This document shows positions 36,625 through 47,366 of a stretch of 64,000 nucleotides of DNA, piece after piece. The notes under the pieces are model-generated. The model saw only the letters and a list, made by a program, of their open reading frames with translations. It ran no database searches and was not told where the DNA came from. How positions within the stretch are numbered: position 1 is the first letter of the stretch; each line of letters opens with the position of its first letter. The DNA is from Agriotes lineatus. Lineage: Eukaryota; Arthropoda; Insecta; Coleoptera; Elateridae. A program made the position numbers and the translations under genes. Location of the stretch: assembly GCA_940337035.1 (NCBI GenBank), contig OW679197.1, forward strand, positions 37,764,466 to 37,828,465, given 5' to 3'.

Positions 36625-36795
36625 GTAGATAAAATATTTTAATAGGCAAATATCATTATGTTATTCATTTGACACTATTTCAGTTAGGTAATGAAGCCAT
36701 TACACCACTAGTGTTGTAATGGAAGTTTATTACCTAACGGAAATAGTGTCAAATAAGTGACGTAATAAGTCTTTATCCAAGTAGTTGTAGATAAA
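36625..36795. repeat. Palindrome with CATTAC-rich arms (second copy)
   Basis: CATTTGACACTATTTCAGTT (from 36667) pairs with CTAACGGAAATAGTGTCAAA (from 36734); inner CCATTACA-C-CACTAGTG-T-TGTAATGG is a nearly perfect hairpin. It is related to 35225-35400 and begins GTCGTAGATAAAATATTTTA, the same flank motif seen near other palindromes. Confidence 0.7.
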
Positions 36796-36799
36796 GGAA

Positions 36800-38423
36800 T
36801 ATTACCGTACAGATACAGTTGTTTCAGTATGGTAATGGTTGACATGTACTGTAAAGGAATTTTACCGTACAAATGCAGTTATGACTTAGTTACCAGCCTA
36901 CTCTTGTATAAGTAAACAAAGGCTTAATATCCTGAAACCGATAAAATCTCTTCATTTTTAGGCAACTCCTGTAGCAATTAAGAAACGTGTCCTCGTTGTA
37001 GTAATTTAAAAACCAAAACAAATGTAGGTCATGCAATTATAACAAGTTATTTCAAGTTATGATATTGCAATATCATAACATTAATAACGTTAAAGAAGGA
37101 ATAATAATAATAAATGTCTTTATTAAAGTACTGGGTTGCATGGTAACTATATGACAAATAAATTACATTAACATATACTGAAATATACATTAAAATAAAT
37201 TGGTAAAAAAATATACAAGAGTAATATAAATACTGCAGCACCTTAATCACAACGCGAGGTTTAATTTCAAGAGACCTCACTCCTATTCTACCACATAAAC
37301 CTTGACTAGAAACGATATACATATTAAAGAAAATTACTTAATCCTAAAACAGTACCATTTTAAATTAAAACTAAAATTAGAATAATAATAATAATACGAT
37401 ACAGTTACAATAAAATTAATTGCTAAAACTATAGGTAACGAAGATATCAAAGTGATAAAAATAATGCAGTAAAATAAAGAATACACCTAACTTGTAAAAA
37501 TCACTTTCTTCTAATTTTTCTTGAAGAATGCTGCTTTAACTGTATTTGTTCTTTTAAATTAACTATAATTAGGTTCAAGAATATTTCTTTAATTAAGATA
37601 TGAACCACAATTTGAATCTGTTATTTCTGATGCAACAAAATCCAAGGCCTTACAGAGATAATTGCAGTTGTTCATCGAGGGGTACTAGAAAAGAATTGTT
37701 AAATATGAATTGGAAATGTAAAAAAAAGCTGTTTATAAAATGTAGCTCTGGTACATGTTTCCCCTTGAACTATTACAGAGAGGAAACACGTTTTAAATTA
37801 AAAAAATATATATTTGTATGGTTTCTAAACGACAGATTTTGCTTGTTATGCATACGAGTGGCATCTGGTTTTGAACAGCTTTACGTAATTATCTTCTACT
37901 ATTCGTTTTCTTTGTAATGAGTTACGATTTTTAAGGACGTTAATATTAGGTGAAAATGCTTTTCGATTAAATTATTTTTTTCCAGAATTATGCAAACAGA
38001 ATAAATAGATTACTAAATAATGACATACCTTTCAAACATAACTCCAAATAATGACTTAGTAACTAAAATATTTAACCGAATGTTGGGCAAAAGGTTAGTA
38101 GAAAAGTTTATAACAAAAATACTCACATAAATACTTGGCCACAGCAACAGGATTACGCTCAATTTCACTGACTATTCAATTCACCTGTCATCTGTCAAAA
38201 AGTGACCAATGAAAATCCAGAATTTTGACGTTTCTTGACCAATCAAAAAAATATCAGTGGATATATCTTCCTAGAAGGTATTCAAGTGACTATTTTTAAC
38301 AAATGCGATTTTTATTAGAAAAATTCAATATTAGTGTTCTGTTACTATAGAAATTGCGTAGTTTGTTGCTAGATTTACTGAAAACTAATTTGAAAAGGTA
38401 GTTTGGTTCATTAAATAGTCCCT
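36800..38423. other. Unassigned AT-rich DNA
   Basis: No recognisable gene. The 105-codon open frame at 37600-37917 is composed of low-information residues and has no domain. TATGGTAATGGTTG at 36071 recurs at 36829. Confidence 0.4.
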
Positions 38424-38605
38424 CGAATACCATTCTTAGTCAAAGTTAAGTAGATTATTTTTGCGGTGGTATCACTACTCATGTCCATTGCGCTTGGGAT
38501 TAGGACTCGTGCTAGCGCACTCGTCCTAATCGTACCAAAGCGCAATGGACATTCGTGACACCACTGCAAAAATAGTCGACATAACTTTGACTACTCATGG
38601 TATTA
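38424..38605. repeat. Palindrome E, 182 bp, nearly perfect, CTCG/CTCG at the tip
   Basis: Arms run outward from a TAGC loop: ATTAGGA-CTCG-TGC (38499-38512) pairs with GCA-CTCG-TCCTAAT (38517-38530) except for CTCG; next CCATTGCGCTTGG pairs with CCAAAGCGCAATGG; outer TTTTTGCGGTGG pairs with CCACTGCAAAAA; outermost AGTCAAAGTTAAGTAGA pairs with TCGACATAACTTTGACT. It is the clearest member of the palindrome set. Confidence 0.85.
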
Positions 38606-39127
38606 TAAGTGATAATAACAGCAAGGCGATTGGAAATATTTTTTTCATCCTACTTGATTAGAAAATCAAATTTTACAATCTCCATAGAGACGAGAAAGTG
38701 TGCGTTTCTAAGGCTAGCCCTGCAAAACAACTCCCAATGGCTAGGCAAGAAAAAAAATTCGACGTTTTCAATAGGGGACGCTGCAATAATCTGTCAAACC
38801 AAATTTAAAAAAAAATCGCGTTTATAATTAACCTTTTGCTTTAAATAATAGCTATCCCCCTTTTATAAAAATATTTGCTCAATAAAACTTAATTTTAGCA
38901 ATGTATTCGTTACATTATTAATATAAAATAAACATCAGATAGATTTCTGTAGAAGCTTATATCTAACTGTGGGTAGATGGCGCTGCAGTTACAAACGCTA
39001 TTTGATTTGCCAACATTTTCACATTGTTTTATTATTGTTGACAGCTCTGTCAATTTCAAAATAATAACCTGTATGAGAGCTATGTTGAAAAAATTATTGC
39101 AGGATGGTGTTGTAGGATGAAAAATAA

Positions 39128-39252
39128 TGTGTAAACCATGGACGGTAAAGTGATTTTCCAGGCTTCAACAAGTGTCCAGGCTCGCTAAAGCTCGCCTGTC
39201 CATTTCTTCTTTCAGCCTGGAAAATAATCACTTTACCGCCTAGGTTTACAAT
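39128..39252. repeat. Palindrome F with CTCG/CTCG at the tip
   Basis: Outer arms GGTAAAGTGATTTTCCAGGC (from 39154... left side 39144) and GCCTGGAAAATAATCACTTT (from 39215) pair, and TGTAAACC pairs with GGTTTACA. Tip: CAGG-CTCG-CTAAAG-CTCG-CCTG (39177-39198), so CTCG again lies in direct orientation on both sides of a short loop. Confidence 0.75.
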
Positions 39253-40531
39253 ATACTATTAGTGTACCTAGATGCAAATTATCTAGTAGATTATTTCCTT
39301 TGCTCCAATAATACATAATGTTGCCTTGATCAATGCAGCTCTTGTACTTCTTCAACATCTATAAAAAAATGATATTGTTAAATACTTTCTTCTAAAAGCT
39401 CCTATTTGTTCTTTAGACCATAATATGAAGCACTTGACGGGGATTACATGTAGAATAAGAAGAGAAAAGTAGTAACGCAACTTTTTCATAAGTTAAGTTG
39501 AATTTTATTGCATCTTATTTTACGGTTAGTATCAAGGCATGGCGAAAATCCTTACTTGATCAAGAAACGTATGATTTGAAGTGTTATTATATTTGTACTA
39601 TGAAGCTAAAATGATTGGCAGTCTAAAGAAACATCTCTGGATAAAGAACAGTTTGTTATGTACAACCAGGTTAGCCTATGTGAATTCTTGAGGGTTTCGC
39701 TACTAAAACCCCTTTGTATGATTTTTCTCTTTCGTTCGGTTTGTAGACTGCCTAATTAATTTTATGTTCCTGTTAAGTGAACAAAATTGGCCGTAAGTCT
39801 GATTACAAATCGAAACGTGAGTGAAATTGCTTCAAATTCAGTTTTCAGAGCATCTTTGCCACAAAATCGGATTTTCACAATGTTTACAGAGAGTGTGTTG
39901 TATGTCTAATATCATTATACTACGAGGCCAGTGTTCTACATCACACACCAAGACGCTTTCCGGTTTTTTTCCGTTTCTCCCTGTCTATGACTTTTCCAGA
40001 TAATGAGTTTATTAACATTTTAATGGACTGGTAGTGTCCGATATCGTATGGCGTCGTCTGGGCGCACGCATAACGCACGATAAAGAAATTATCTGATTCC
40101 TATATCTAGTTCAAAAGCCTTCGAATTGCATTTGCTGCTGAATTTAATGTGACGTGTTAATAACATTTATGGTGTTTCATAACAAATAACTACATATAAG
40201 ACGCTTTTATGTTAATTTTCAATTTTAAGCGCTTTTCGTCTTCCAGAATATATGTGTCAGCACGCCTCTGTGATATATAGCACCATCAGACACAGTTGTG
40301 TCACGTTTGAAATAGTTTGAAGTACCTCCTTGATCTTCAGTGAAAGGTGACCGGTCCATTGCCCAGCTGTGTAACGCGACGGAGTTCAGACGCTGCGTTG
40401 CTTCATGATGCATTTAAAGAATTTAGTTTTGACATGTAGGTCAAAAATCACCTGAGCCAATTTGCCGTGTAAGCGTCTCGTTACTCAAATAACAGAAACC
40501 AACATTTCAAGAACTGTCCATTGCTGTGAGA
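39253..40531. other. Unassigned DNA up to the scaffold gap
   Basis: No recognisable gene or repeat. Confidence 0.4.
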
Positions 40532-40631
40532 NNNNNNNNNNNNNNNNNNNNNNNNNNNNNNNNNNNNNNNNNNNNNNNNNNNNNNNNNNNNNNNNNNNNN
40601 NNNNNNNNNNNNNNNNNNNNNNNNNNNNNNN
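40532..40631. other. Scaffold gap, 100 N
   Basis: Exactly 100 undetermined bases, the conventional length for a gap of unknown size. Anything spanning it, including the apparent 40462-40686 open frame, is not real evidence of a gene. Confidence 0.99.
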
Positions 40632-41881
40632 CAACTATAATTTACCAAGGGCAGTGATAATCGCCCGCAATAATTTTGACAAATAACAATCCGAAAGTGC
40701 TTGCCTAGAATTATTATTTTTTAAAGACAGCGCACTTGAGGGATATTATTTGTCAAAATTATAAGGATTTATCACTGACCGCGGTGAATTCGGGAAGATC
40801 TTCTTCTTCTTCTTCTCCTTCAAGCTTTGGACATTCATCCGTTGCGATATTACGTTCATTCTGTATTAGTTTGTTTGATCTTTCCATCTCTTTTTCGGCC
40901 TTCCTAGATTTCTTCTTCCTTTTGCTCTATATCTGAAATATCTCTTGGGTAGTCTATCATTTTCCATTCTTTCTAGGTGTTCTTGCCATCGTTGTCTGTA
41001 GTCTTGTATTTTACAATTAAGGTCAAAAATATTTAGCTTTTCTCGTATATCTGCATTTCGTTTTCTATCCCGTAGGCTGTATCCAGGGAAGATAAGTTCT
41101 TAAATAAATTAGCCATTTTTCTGACAAATTAATTTGACACTTCATTATAAGTGTAAGTCTATGTCAAATTGGAGGTTATCAGATTAGGTTTTGCGTCAGT
41201 TTTGACACAGACTGACGGAAACTTAACCTGCTATTCTCGAATTTGAATTAGATTTACAGTGCCACCAACTTGTCATAGGATACTACTGAAATTTAATTAG
41301 GTAGTTTCCGTGGTGATTGAAAATCACCCTAGGGTCGTTTTCACTTCAAGTGTGATCTGATTTGTCAAACTGACTCATGTGATTAAAAATAATAAAATTG
41401 GATTGGTCTGCAATATATGTAAGAACTTATCAAGAGTAATACCACAAAAGGTGAAAATTTTTTGAGAATTTTTTTGTTCACATGCAAATTATTACGTTTA
41501 AATTTCTCGAAACCAAAACTGCGTTAAAAATTCCGCGAGACTGCAGGTCGAGTGGAATTTGAGCAGTTTTTGTTGAGAGAAATTTGCAATAATTTGCATG
41601 TTGGCGAAAAAAAATCTCTTAAAAAATTTTGTCTTGAGTGGTATTTGGAAAGATTATTCAACAATATGGGTAGATGACTTTTACCGTGTTCGACAGCACA
41701 CATTTTTAACATATTCCACTATTAATTCAATACTGGAGCTTCCAACACGATTATTATGAGTTTTTAGAACGGCTGATTTGCAAACTTTGACTTTGACGTT
41801 TTGGTGAAATGTCAGTCAAAGGCTACTCACTAAATCGAAATCATTGAAACCAATTGGGCTCGCGTGAAAACACTGTGACAT
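40632..41881. other. Unassigned DNA
   Basis: A CTTCTTCTTCTT microsatellite lies near 40800. No gene is seen. Confidence 0.4.
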
Positions 41882-41884
41882 TAG

Positions 41885-42072
41885 GGGCCGGTTGCAGAAA
41901 GCAATGTTAAGTCTGGTGTTAGCTAACATCGCGTCAAAGTGAACAAAATCGCATCAAATTTTGTTTACTAATGTATTAGTTACCATAAGCATTTGAGATT
42001 TGATTCGTTTTTGTTCACTTTGACGTCGCGTTAGCTAACACCAGACTTAACATTGCTTTCTGCAACCGGCCC
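41885..42072. mobile_element. 188-bp MITE with 40-45-bp terminal inverted repeats and TAG target duplication
   Basis: Starts GGGCCGGTTGCAGAAAGCAA and ends with its exact reverse complement; the match continues through GTTAAGTCTGGTGTTAGC and, after a small change, GTCAAAGTGAACAAAA. It is flanked by TAG at 41882-41884 and TAG at 42073-42075. A 3-bp duplication and G-rich GGGCCGGTTGCA ends fit the PIF/Harbinger group. With no coding capacity it depends on a transposase elsewhere. The nearly perfect arms suggest recent insertion. Confidence 0.9.
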
Positions 42073-42075
42073 TAG

Positions 42076-43084
42076 GTGTTTTCAATGACAGTCAATTTTG
42101 ATTGGCCGTTTCTGACAAATTGAACAATTTTCATTGGTTCGTTCATTATAGTGTTGAATAATAATTAATATTTACGTAATTTTTTTTCTTCTATAAAAAT
42201 GTTTTGTCAAAACGTTTCCCGTTTTGGTATATTTATCGAATTCAGTTTTTATCCTTCCTGTACAACTAATCGAACAATTATAGTGTTTCTTTAAAACACA
42301 TGTTATATATATTTACGTAATTTGTTATAGGTAATAAAATGATAGTTTAAATCTAGTTGCCATTCGACTTTCGAGGTGTAGAGTTGTGTTACAAGTGCAG
42401 CTAGATAGTGGTTAAAGATATCGCGTGACCTGCGGGTCAAGTGCCGGTTTTTATCGGTTGTGATTACTTATCCCCTCAGTAAGTAACGCAAACAAACATT
42501 ATGGCTTCTTATAACAATCAAATTTTACCTGCACAAAATACCCAACAACTCATACCGATGCAGATAGATCAAAACCAACAAATGCAATTTATTCCAAACT
42601 AGCTGAAACCCGCGGCATATGCCGCAATTAAAATGTACGACGAATTTAATAACTTTTGTTGCACTAAAGAAAGTTTTAAAAGCACGCTAGAGATTGGCAG
42701 TAAGGAAAAGTTCCAAAAAATATATTTTCAAATGGAAAGTCTCTGGAAAGGAAACGCTCTCCCCTGGAAGGCGTCCTAATTAATACGACGTTGTTGGAAC
42801 GCAGTAAAAAAAAATTATGAAAAGAATTGTTCTACAAGTTAAGAAAAGTGAGAGTTTTCCAGTGAATGTAAAAGTTTTACGTGAGCATGGAAGAATGACG
42901 TAGCCCACGGCACATGCCGCATTTAAAGTTTTGGGCGTTAGATAGATATACTTTGTTTGCGACATTACAAACAAAAATCTTTTACACACGTCTACTATGG
43001 CAAATGCTACACCAAATACATACAATATAATTATACAGTTCACATTTAATTATATATATTTATTCCTAATTCAGTACGTAAAAC
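42076..43084. other. Spacer with a possible leader and a repeated CGGCATATGCCG-type palindrome
   Basis: ATGGCTTCTTATAACAATC at 42501 opens a Q/N-rich stretch of 33 codons that ends in TAG at 42600; it could be an N-terminal exon of the downstream transposase, but no domain is visible. The perfect 14-bp palindrome GCGGCATATGCCGC at 42612-42625 has a diverged copy at 42907-42920 (ACGGCACATGCCGC), both followed by A/T-TTAAA. Confidence 0.35.
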
Positions 43085-43899
43085 ATGCTTAGAGCCATGT
43101 TTATGATAACGGTGATAAAACTTAGATTACATTTAGATTTTAGTTTATTAGCATACATGTTTAACGTCAGTGTACAAACAATTTCTAGAATATTTTATAC
43201 CACATTGAATATTATGTATCATCGGATGAAAAATTTTATTATTTGGCCTGAACGAGATCAGCTGATTAAATCAATGCCAGAATGCTTCAAGGTAGCATTT
43301 GGCAACAAGATTTCAGTAATAATCAATTGTTTTGAGATGAGAGTGGAAAAATCAAGTAGCCTTGAAGTACAATGTACTACATGATCTATGTACAAACAAC
43401 ATAATACGGTAAAGGTACTAATAGGCATCACTCCTCCTGGATCAATATCATTTGTATCACATGGATATGGTGGCAGAATAAGCGATAAAGGTCTAACAGA
43501 GGATTGTGGGATTTTAAACAATCTCTTGCCAGAAGATTTTGTATTGGCAGAGGCTTTTTAATAAAAGACTCCGTAGGACTACATATGGCCACAGTGATTA
43601 CGCCTCTGCTTTTCTAAAAGGGAAACGGCAGCTCGATCCAAGGGATATAGCATCAACCAGGAATATAGCAAGCGTGAGGTAGTGCAAGTATATTGTTACA
43701 ATAATTATCTTAATTATATCTTTTTTTCAGAATACACGTCCAACGCGTTATTGGTGTCCTTCGTCAAAAAAATACAGTTCTTCACGAAACAATGCCTATG
43801 TTCCTGGCGAAAAAGAAAACTGACGATGTTGCTGTGGTAGATCAGATATTAACAGTTTCTTCTGCACTCGTAAATTTATGCTCTCCTATAATTGTATAA
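43085..43899 (+). pseudogene. DDE_Tnp_4-type transposase (ISL2EU/Harbinger-like), two exons, catalytic residues lost
   Basis: Frame reads IKLRLHLDFSLLAYMFNVS then TISRIFYTTLNIMYHRMK, the helix-turn-helix preceding DDE_Tnp_4. Catalytic region: VIINCFEM where DCF is expected; then HNTVKVLIGITPPG and GGRISDKGLTEDCGI; LAEAF where LADRGF is expected. A 52-bp GT-AG intron (43679-43730) joins IASVR to IHVQRVIGVLRQK, where HVER is expected; ends SALVNLCSPIIV at 43899. In-frame stops at 43382-43384 and 43559-43561. All three acidic catalytic positions are changed (D to N, D lost, E to Q), so it is long dead. The N-terminus is missing. Confidence 0.85.
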
Positions 43900-44558
43900 A
43901 TATGAAATAAATTGTATTAACAAAGTTAATCTAATTATTTTTACTTTAATAATAATAATAATATCTACAAAATTATTAAAATTAGTTAATTAAGGATCTA
44001 ACGTTAATACTATCCACCACCATTTATTATATAATGTAAAATTATTTTATTATCTTTTTCTGCATGTGGCCAATTAATAAAAAGCCAAATTACAATATCA
44101 CATAGCAAAAATTATTAAATAGTAGGTACCTATACGATAAGAAACATAAGGATATTTTAAAACTATGTAAGCTACATTAACAATCAATAAAATTACACAT
44201 GCTGTCTACACAACATAAAAGAATAAGAAAAATCATTTTTTCGTTGACCGCTTCTTAATTTCAATATTAATGAATTATTTTTCCTAAAAAAGGATGGATT
44301 AATAGAAGTCATTAATACACTGTTTTTGATTAATCCACTCTTTTTCATTAATTAACTGTTTTTGTGATTTTGATGTTTTGATGATATTTTGCATGGAGGT
44401 TAGTTGTATTAATCAAATTTTTCGTCACAAAAAAAGATTTTGAGGTCAACGAAAAATTTTTGTAATCAACTTGTTTGTTAATGGGTTATTAATAATCTCA
44501 ACTATTAAAGGCACTCACTCGATTATTAATCGCCTTCATTAACACACTTGTTGGTTAA
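43900..44558. other. Unassigned AT-rich DNA, likely interior of the same DNA element
   Basis: AATAAA signals follow the transposase stop (43909). Otherwise low-complexity AT-rich sequence without gene features. Confidence 0.4.
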
Positions 44559-44708
44559 ATAACTATTAATGCATAAAGAATAACGGATATTTTGAAGCTA
44601 TTTAATATTTATTTATTGTGGCATCTCTAACAAATAACTATTAATGCATAAAGAATAACGGATATTTTGAAGCTATTTAATATTTATTTATTGTGGCATC
44701 TCTAACAA
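44559..44708 (+). repeat. Exact 75-bp tandem duplication
   Basis: Copy 1 (44559-44633) and copy 2 (44634-44708) are identical, beginning ATAACTATTAATGCATAAAG and ending GTGGCATCTCTAACAA. Identity in such AT-rich, decaying DNA points to a very recent event or to an assembly duplication. Confidence 0.95.
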
Positions 44709-45643
44709 GTGTTACCCTTATTACAAGAGATGCAGTGTAGATATATTCTGCTATATGCAGGTATGAGCGTTATAGCATGTAAATTAAAATTAAAATAATC
44801 ATCCTAACTAAAATAAACTTTAATCATGGTTGCAGGAGATGGATCGATGCCGTAACTTGCTACTATGACTTCCCGTACTGATTGGTAAATTTAAGTCTTA
44901 AAAATTTGTTACATCAATAGTTCATTTTGTTTCATTTTAGTTATAATAATACTTTTTTACAACAAATGCAAACATACGGTATGGAGCTGACAAATCAATG
45001 TTGAGCAGTATGTAAATTTGATTCACAAGCTTTAATATATCAGTAATCGGAATTCTGGTATAAAAAGAAGGTACAAAGAATAACCGTGAGAAACGAACAA
45101 GCCTAGCGGGTACTCTTAAAGTTAATAGCAAAAGCAGCTTGCTATCATTAATCTTATTATTCCATAATTTATAACAAAATTTTAATGAATTTAAGGTACA
45201 TAAACAATCAAAATATTTACATAACAGTACAAAATAACAGAATAACTAATGTCTAAATTAAGTATGAAAAAGAATTGCAATGGATAAAGTATAAAGGATC
45301 AACATATTTACAAATTCTATCAACATAGAATAACAAAATAATTCTATTTATATACTGCTCCACAAATGTACTGGACCACCCATAAAAATGTATTTATTAC
45401 ATTACGTCACAATATATATACCGTCTGTTCTATAAAAAAGGCCCCGCCTTCTAGCTACTTTATTAATTATTTTAGACCCAATAACCTTATATCAAATCAA
45501 ATGGCACATAAAAACCTACATTTTAACACTATCAAATTTTTTTTATCTTCAATTGTTTCAGAGTGGTGACGTCACGTGCAATTTTTTTAAATGACACTGT
45601 ATATTTTTTGACATTTTCTGGTAGAGGTTTTTTTTCTCTTTTC
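44709..45643. other. Unassigned DNA
   Basis: No gene is seen. ACACTGTATAT near 45592 recurs in direct orientation at 46148, bracketing the palindrome that follows. Confidence 0.4.
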
Positions 45644-45957
45644 AATACGACAAAAAGTTATAAAGAAAAGTTGTTTAGAATCAACATCTAGGCCCCTATA
45701 CCAAATTTCAAAATCCGCGGCCAACTTTGATTTCTCACATTTTCTTTCAAGTTTATTTCCCAAATCAAAGAATTTTATTTTTAACAAAGTTTTTTTATTA
45801 TGAAATAAAAAACTTTGTTAAAAGTAAAATTCTTTGATTTGGGACCTGAACATAAAAAGAAATTGAGAGATCAAAGTTGGCTGAGGATTTTGAAATTTGG
45901 TATAGAGGCCTATGTGTTGATTCTAAACAACTTTTTTTAATAACTTTTTGTCGTATT
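45644..45957. repeat. 314-bp palindrome (arms about 154 bp, about 8-bp spacer)
   Basis: Left arm from AATACGACAAAAAGTTA (45644) to TAACAAAGTTTTTT; right arm from AAAAAACTTTGTTA to TAACTTTTTGTCGTATT (45957). Matching blocks include GTTTAGAATCAACATCTAGG / CCTATGTGTTGATTCTAAAC and CCAAATCAAAGAATTTTA / AAATTCTTTGATTTGG. The arms differ at perhaps one base in eight. The flanks before and after are not inverted copies. It may be two head-to-head copies of one repeat, or an inversion duplication. Confidence 0.85.
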
Positions 45958-46583
45958 TGCCACATATAAGGTACTTTACCTCACAGAAAAATAGGTTTTT
46001 TAAAATTTCCAAGGCATACTTGATCTCTCAGAACTAAAATTATGTTGGAAATTCGCCTTTCATCAAGCAGGGCTGAACCCCAAAAAATAAAAATTTAAAT
46101 CGAGAATTTTTTACCTTTCACAAGAGTCGTTTCACCTATCCGGGGACACACTGTATATAAAAGCTTTTGTTTTATAGTATACTCATATTAAGCATATTTA
46201 ATTTCACTATTCTCAAATATCAACTGAAGAATTAACAAAATCATATTAATAAAATTATGAAACTATAAAAAACTATATTTCACAAAAATAAGACGAATCA
46301 CAAAAAAAGGTTTAATTAATAGTTCTTTGAGTCTCTCCAGAACGTTTAAAAATCTTTGGCAACAATTCGGCATACTTTGTATGCAATGTGCGCTATCAAT
46401 ATTTGGGCAAAATTCAAAATTTTAAAATGATATTTTATTAATGGACTTCGTTTTCTTTAAACAGAATTATGAAAAGAAATGCTTTTTATAGTGACACAAT
46501 CATGAAAGGTTACCAAAAATTTCATGACTGCCCTTTTGGAAAATATTTTTAAAAATTGCACCAATATATGCAAATGGTCCAGT

Positions 46584-46985
46584 TCATTTGTGGAGCAGTA
46601 TATTTACAGAGTTCACATAACCACTTTCCTTTAGGAATTTTTTTAATTGTAGGCATGCTGAATGGTACCATTTTATTCTACATTTTCTGTCATAACATTT
46701 TACCATTTGTTCGCCGTCGTCTGGTTTCCTACAGTGACACCATAGCTGCAATCCATAATTAAAATAGGTACATAACATTGTAACAGATAATTCACAAAAT
46801 TACAAACCTCTTCATCATATATGCCTATTACGATGTCACTGGAAATTGAACCGACACCTATAGCTCACATGTCCATGGGGATGTCGTCTGAACTTGGACC
46901 AGCACTCGTAGATGGCATATCCATGGCGATGTCACTACAACTTGAATCCAAACCAGTGGTCATAGAGGGCAGAACTAATGTTAGA
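46584..46985 (-). pseudogene. PHD-finger protein relic, two exons (ISL2EU-type second protein?)
   Basis: On the minus strand, exon 46985-46808 reads ...SDIAMDMPSTSAGPSSDDIP and ends ...IYDEE; a 62-bp GT-AG intron (46746-46807) follows; the next exon starts LWCHCRKPDDGEQMVKCYD and continues RKCRIKWYHSACLQLKKF. The C-x-C...C...C...WYHxxC pattern is a PHD finger, decayed after CLQL. A TGA near 46862 interrupts the first exon. PHD fingers end the YqaJ-nuclease protein of ISL2EU elements, which lies convergent to the DDE_Tnp_4 transposase; that is the arrangement here. The YqaJ domain itself is absent, so the assignment is inferred. Confidence 0.55.
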
Positions 46986-47366
46986 ATCTAGTAATTTCCA
47001 AGTTTTGTATTGGTAACACTTTTGACATCTATCATATTGACATTAAATCGTTAACCTTATTTAAGCTAAACGACTCAATAAATCGGAGGCGTACTCATCA
47101 TTGTGGTATGGCGCATTTCAAAACAGAATTAATAACACACAAAAATAGCGACAATAGCAATAACAAAATAACAGATTTAACAAAATCAACAGCAATTTTC
47201 ACACTTTGACTTGCACAATATCGCAAGATAGTCCAGTTACATTAGACGGACAACCGCAGCATCTGCCGAAAAAATCCAAGTGAGCTGAAATTTTGCATAC
47301 ACCTTTATTTTGAAATTACAAATAATGTCTCAAAAGTCCCCATCGATATGGCGCTTGCGTTTTGAG
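46986..47366. other. Unassigned DNA
   Basis: Nothing recognisable between the PHD relic and the LINE fragments. Confidence 0.4.

Noticed and set aside
37600..37917. 105-codon open frame
   Set aside because: Composition is that of random AT-rich DNA; no domain, signal or neighbouring gene supports it.
39796..39830. CTGATTA...CGAAACG as a further hammerhead
   Set aside because: The space between core parts is too short for stem II and the parts are not complementary.
40462..40686. Open frame spanning the N run
   Set aside because: Nearly half of it is undetermined sequence; openness there means nothing.
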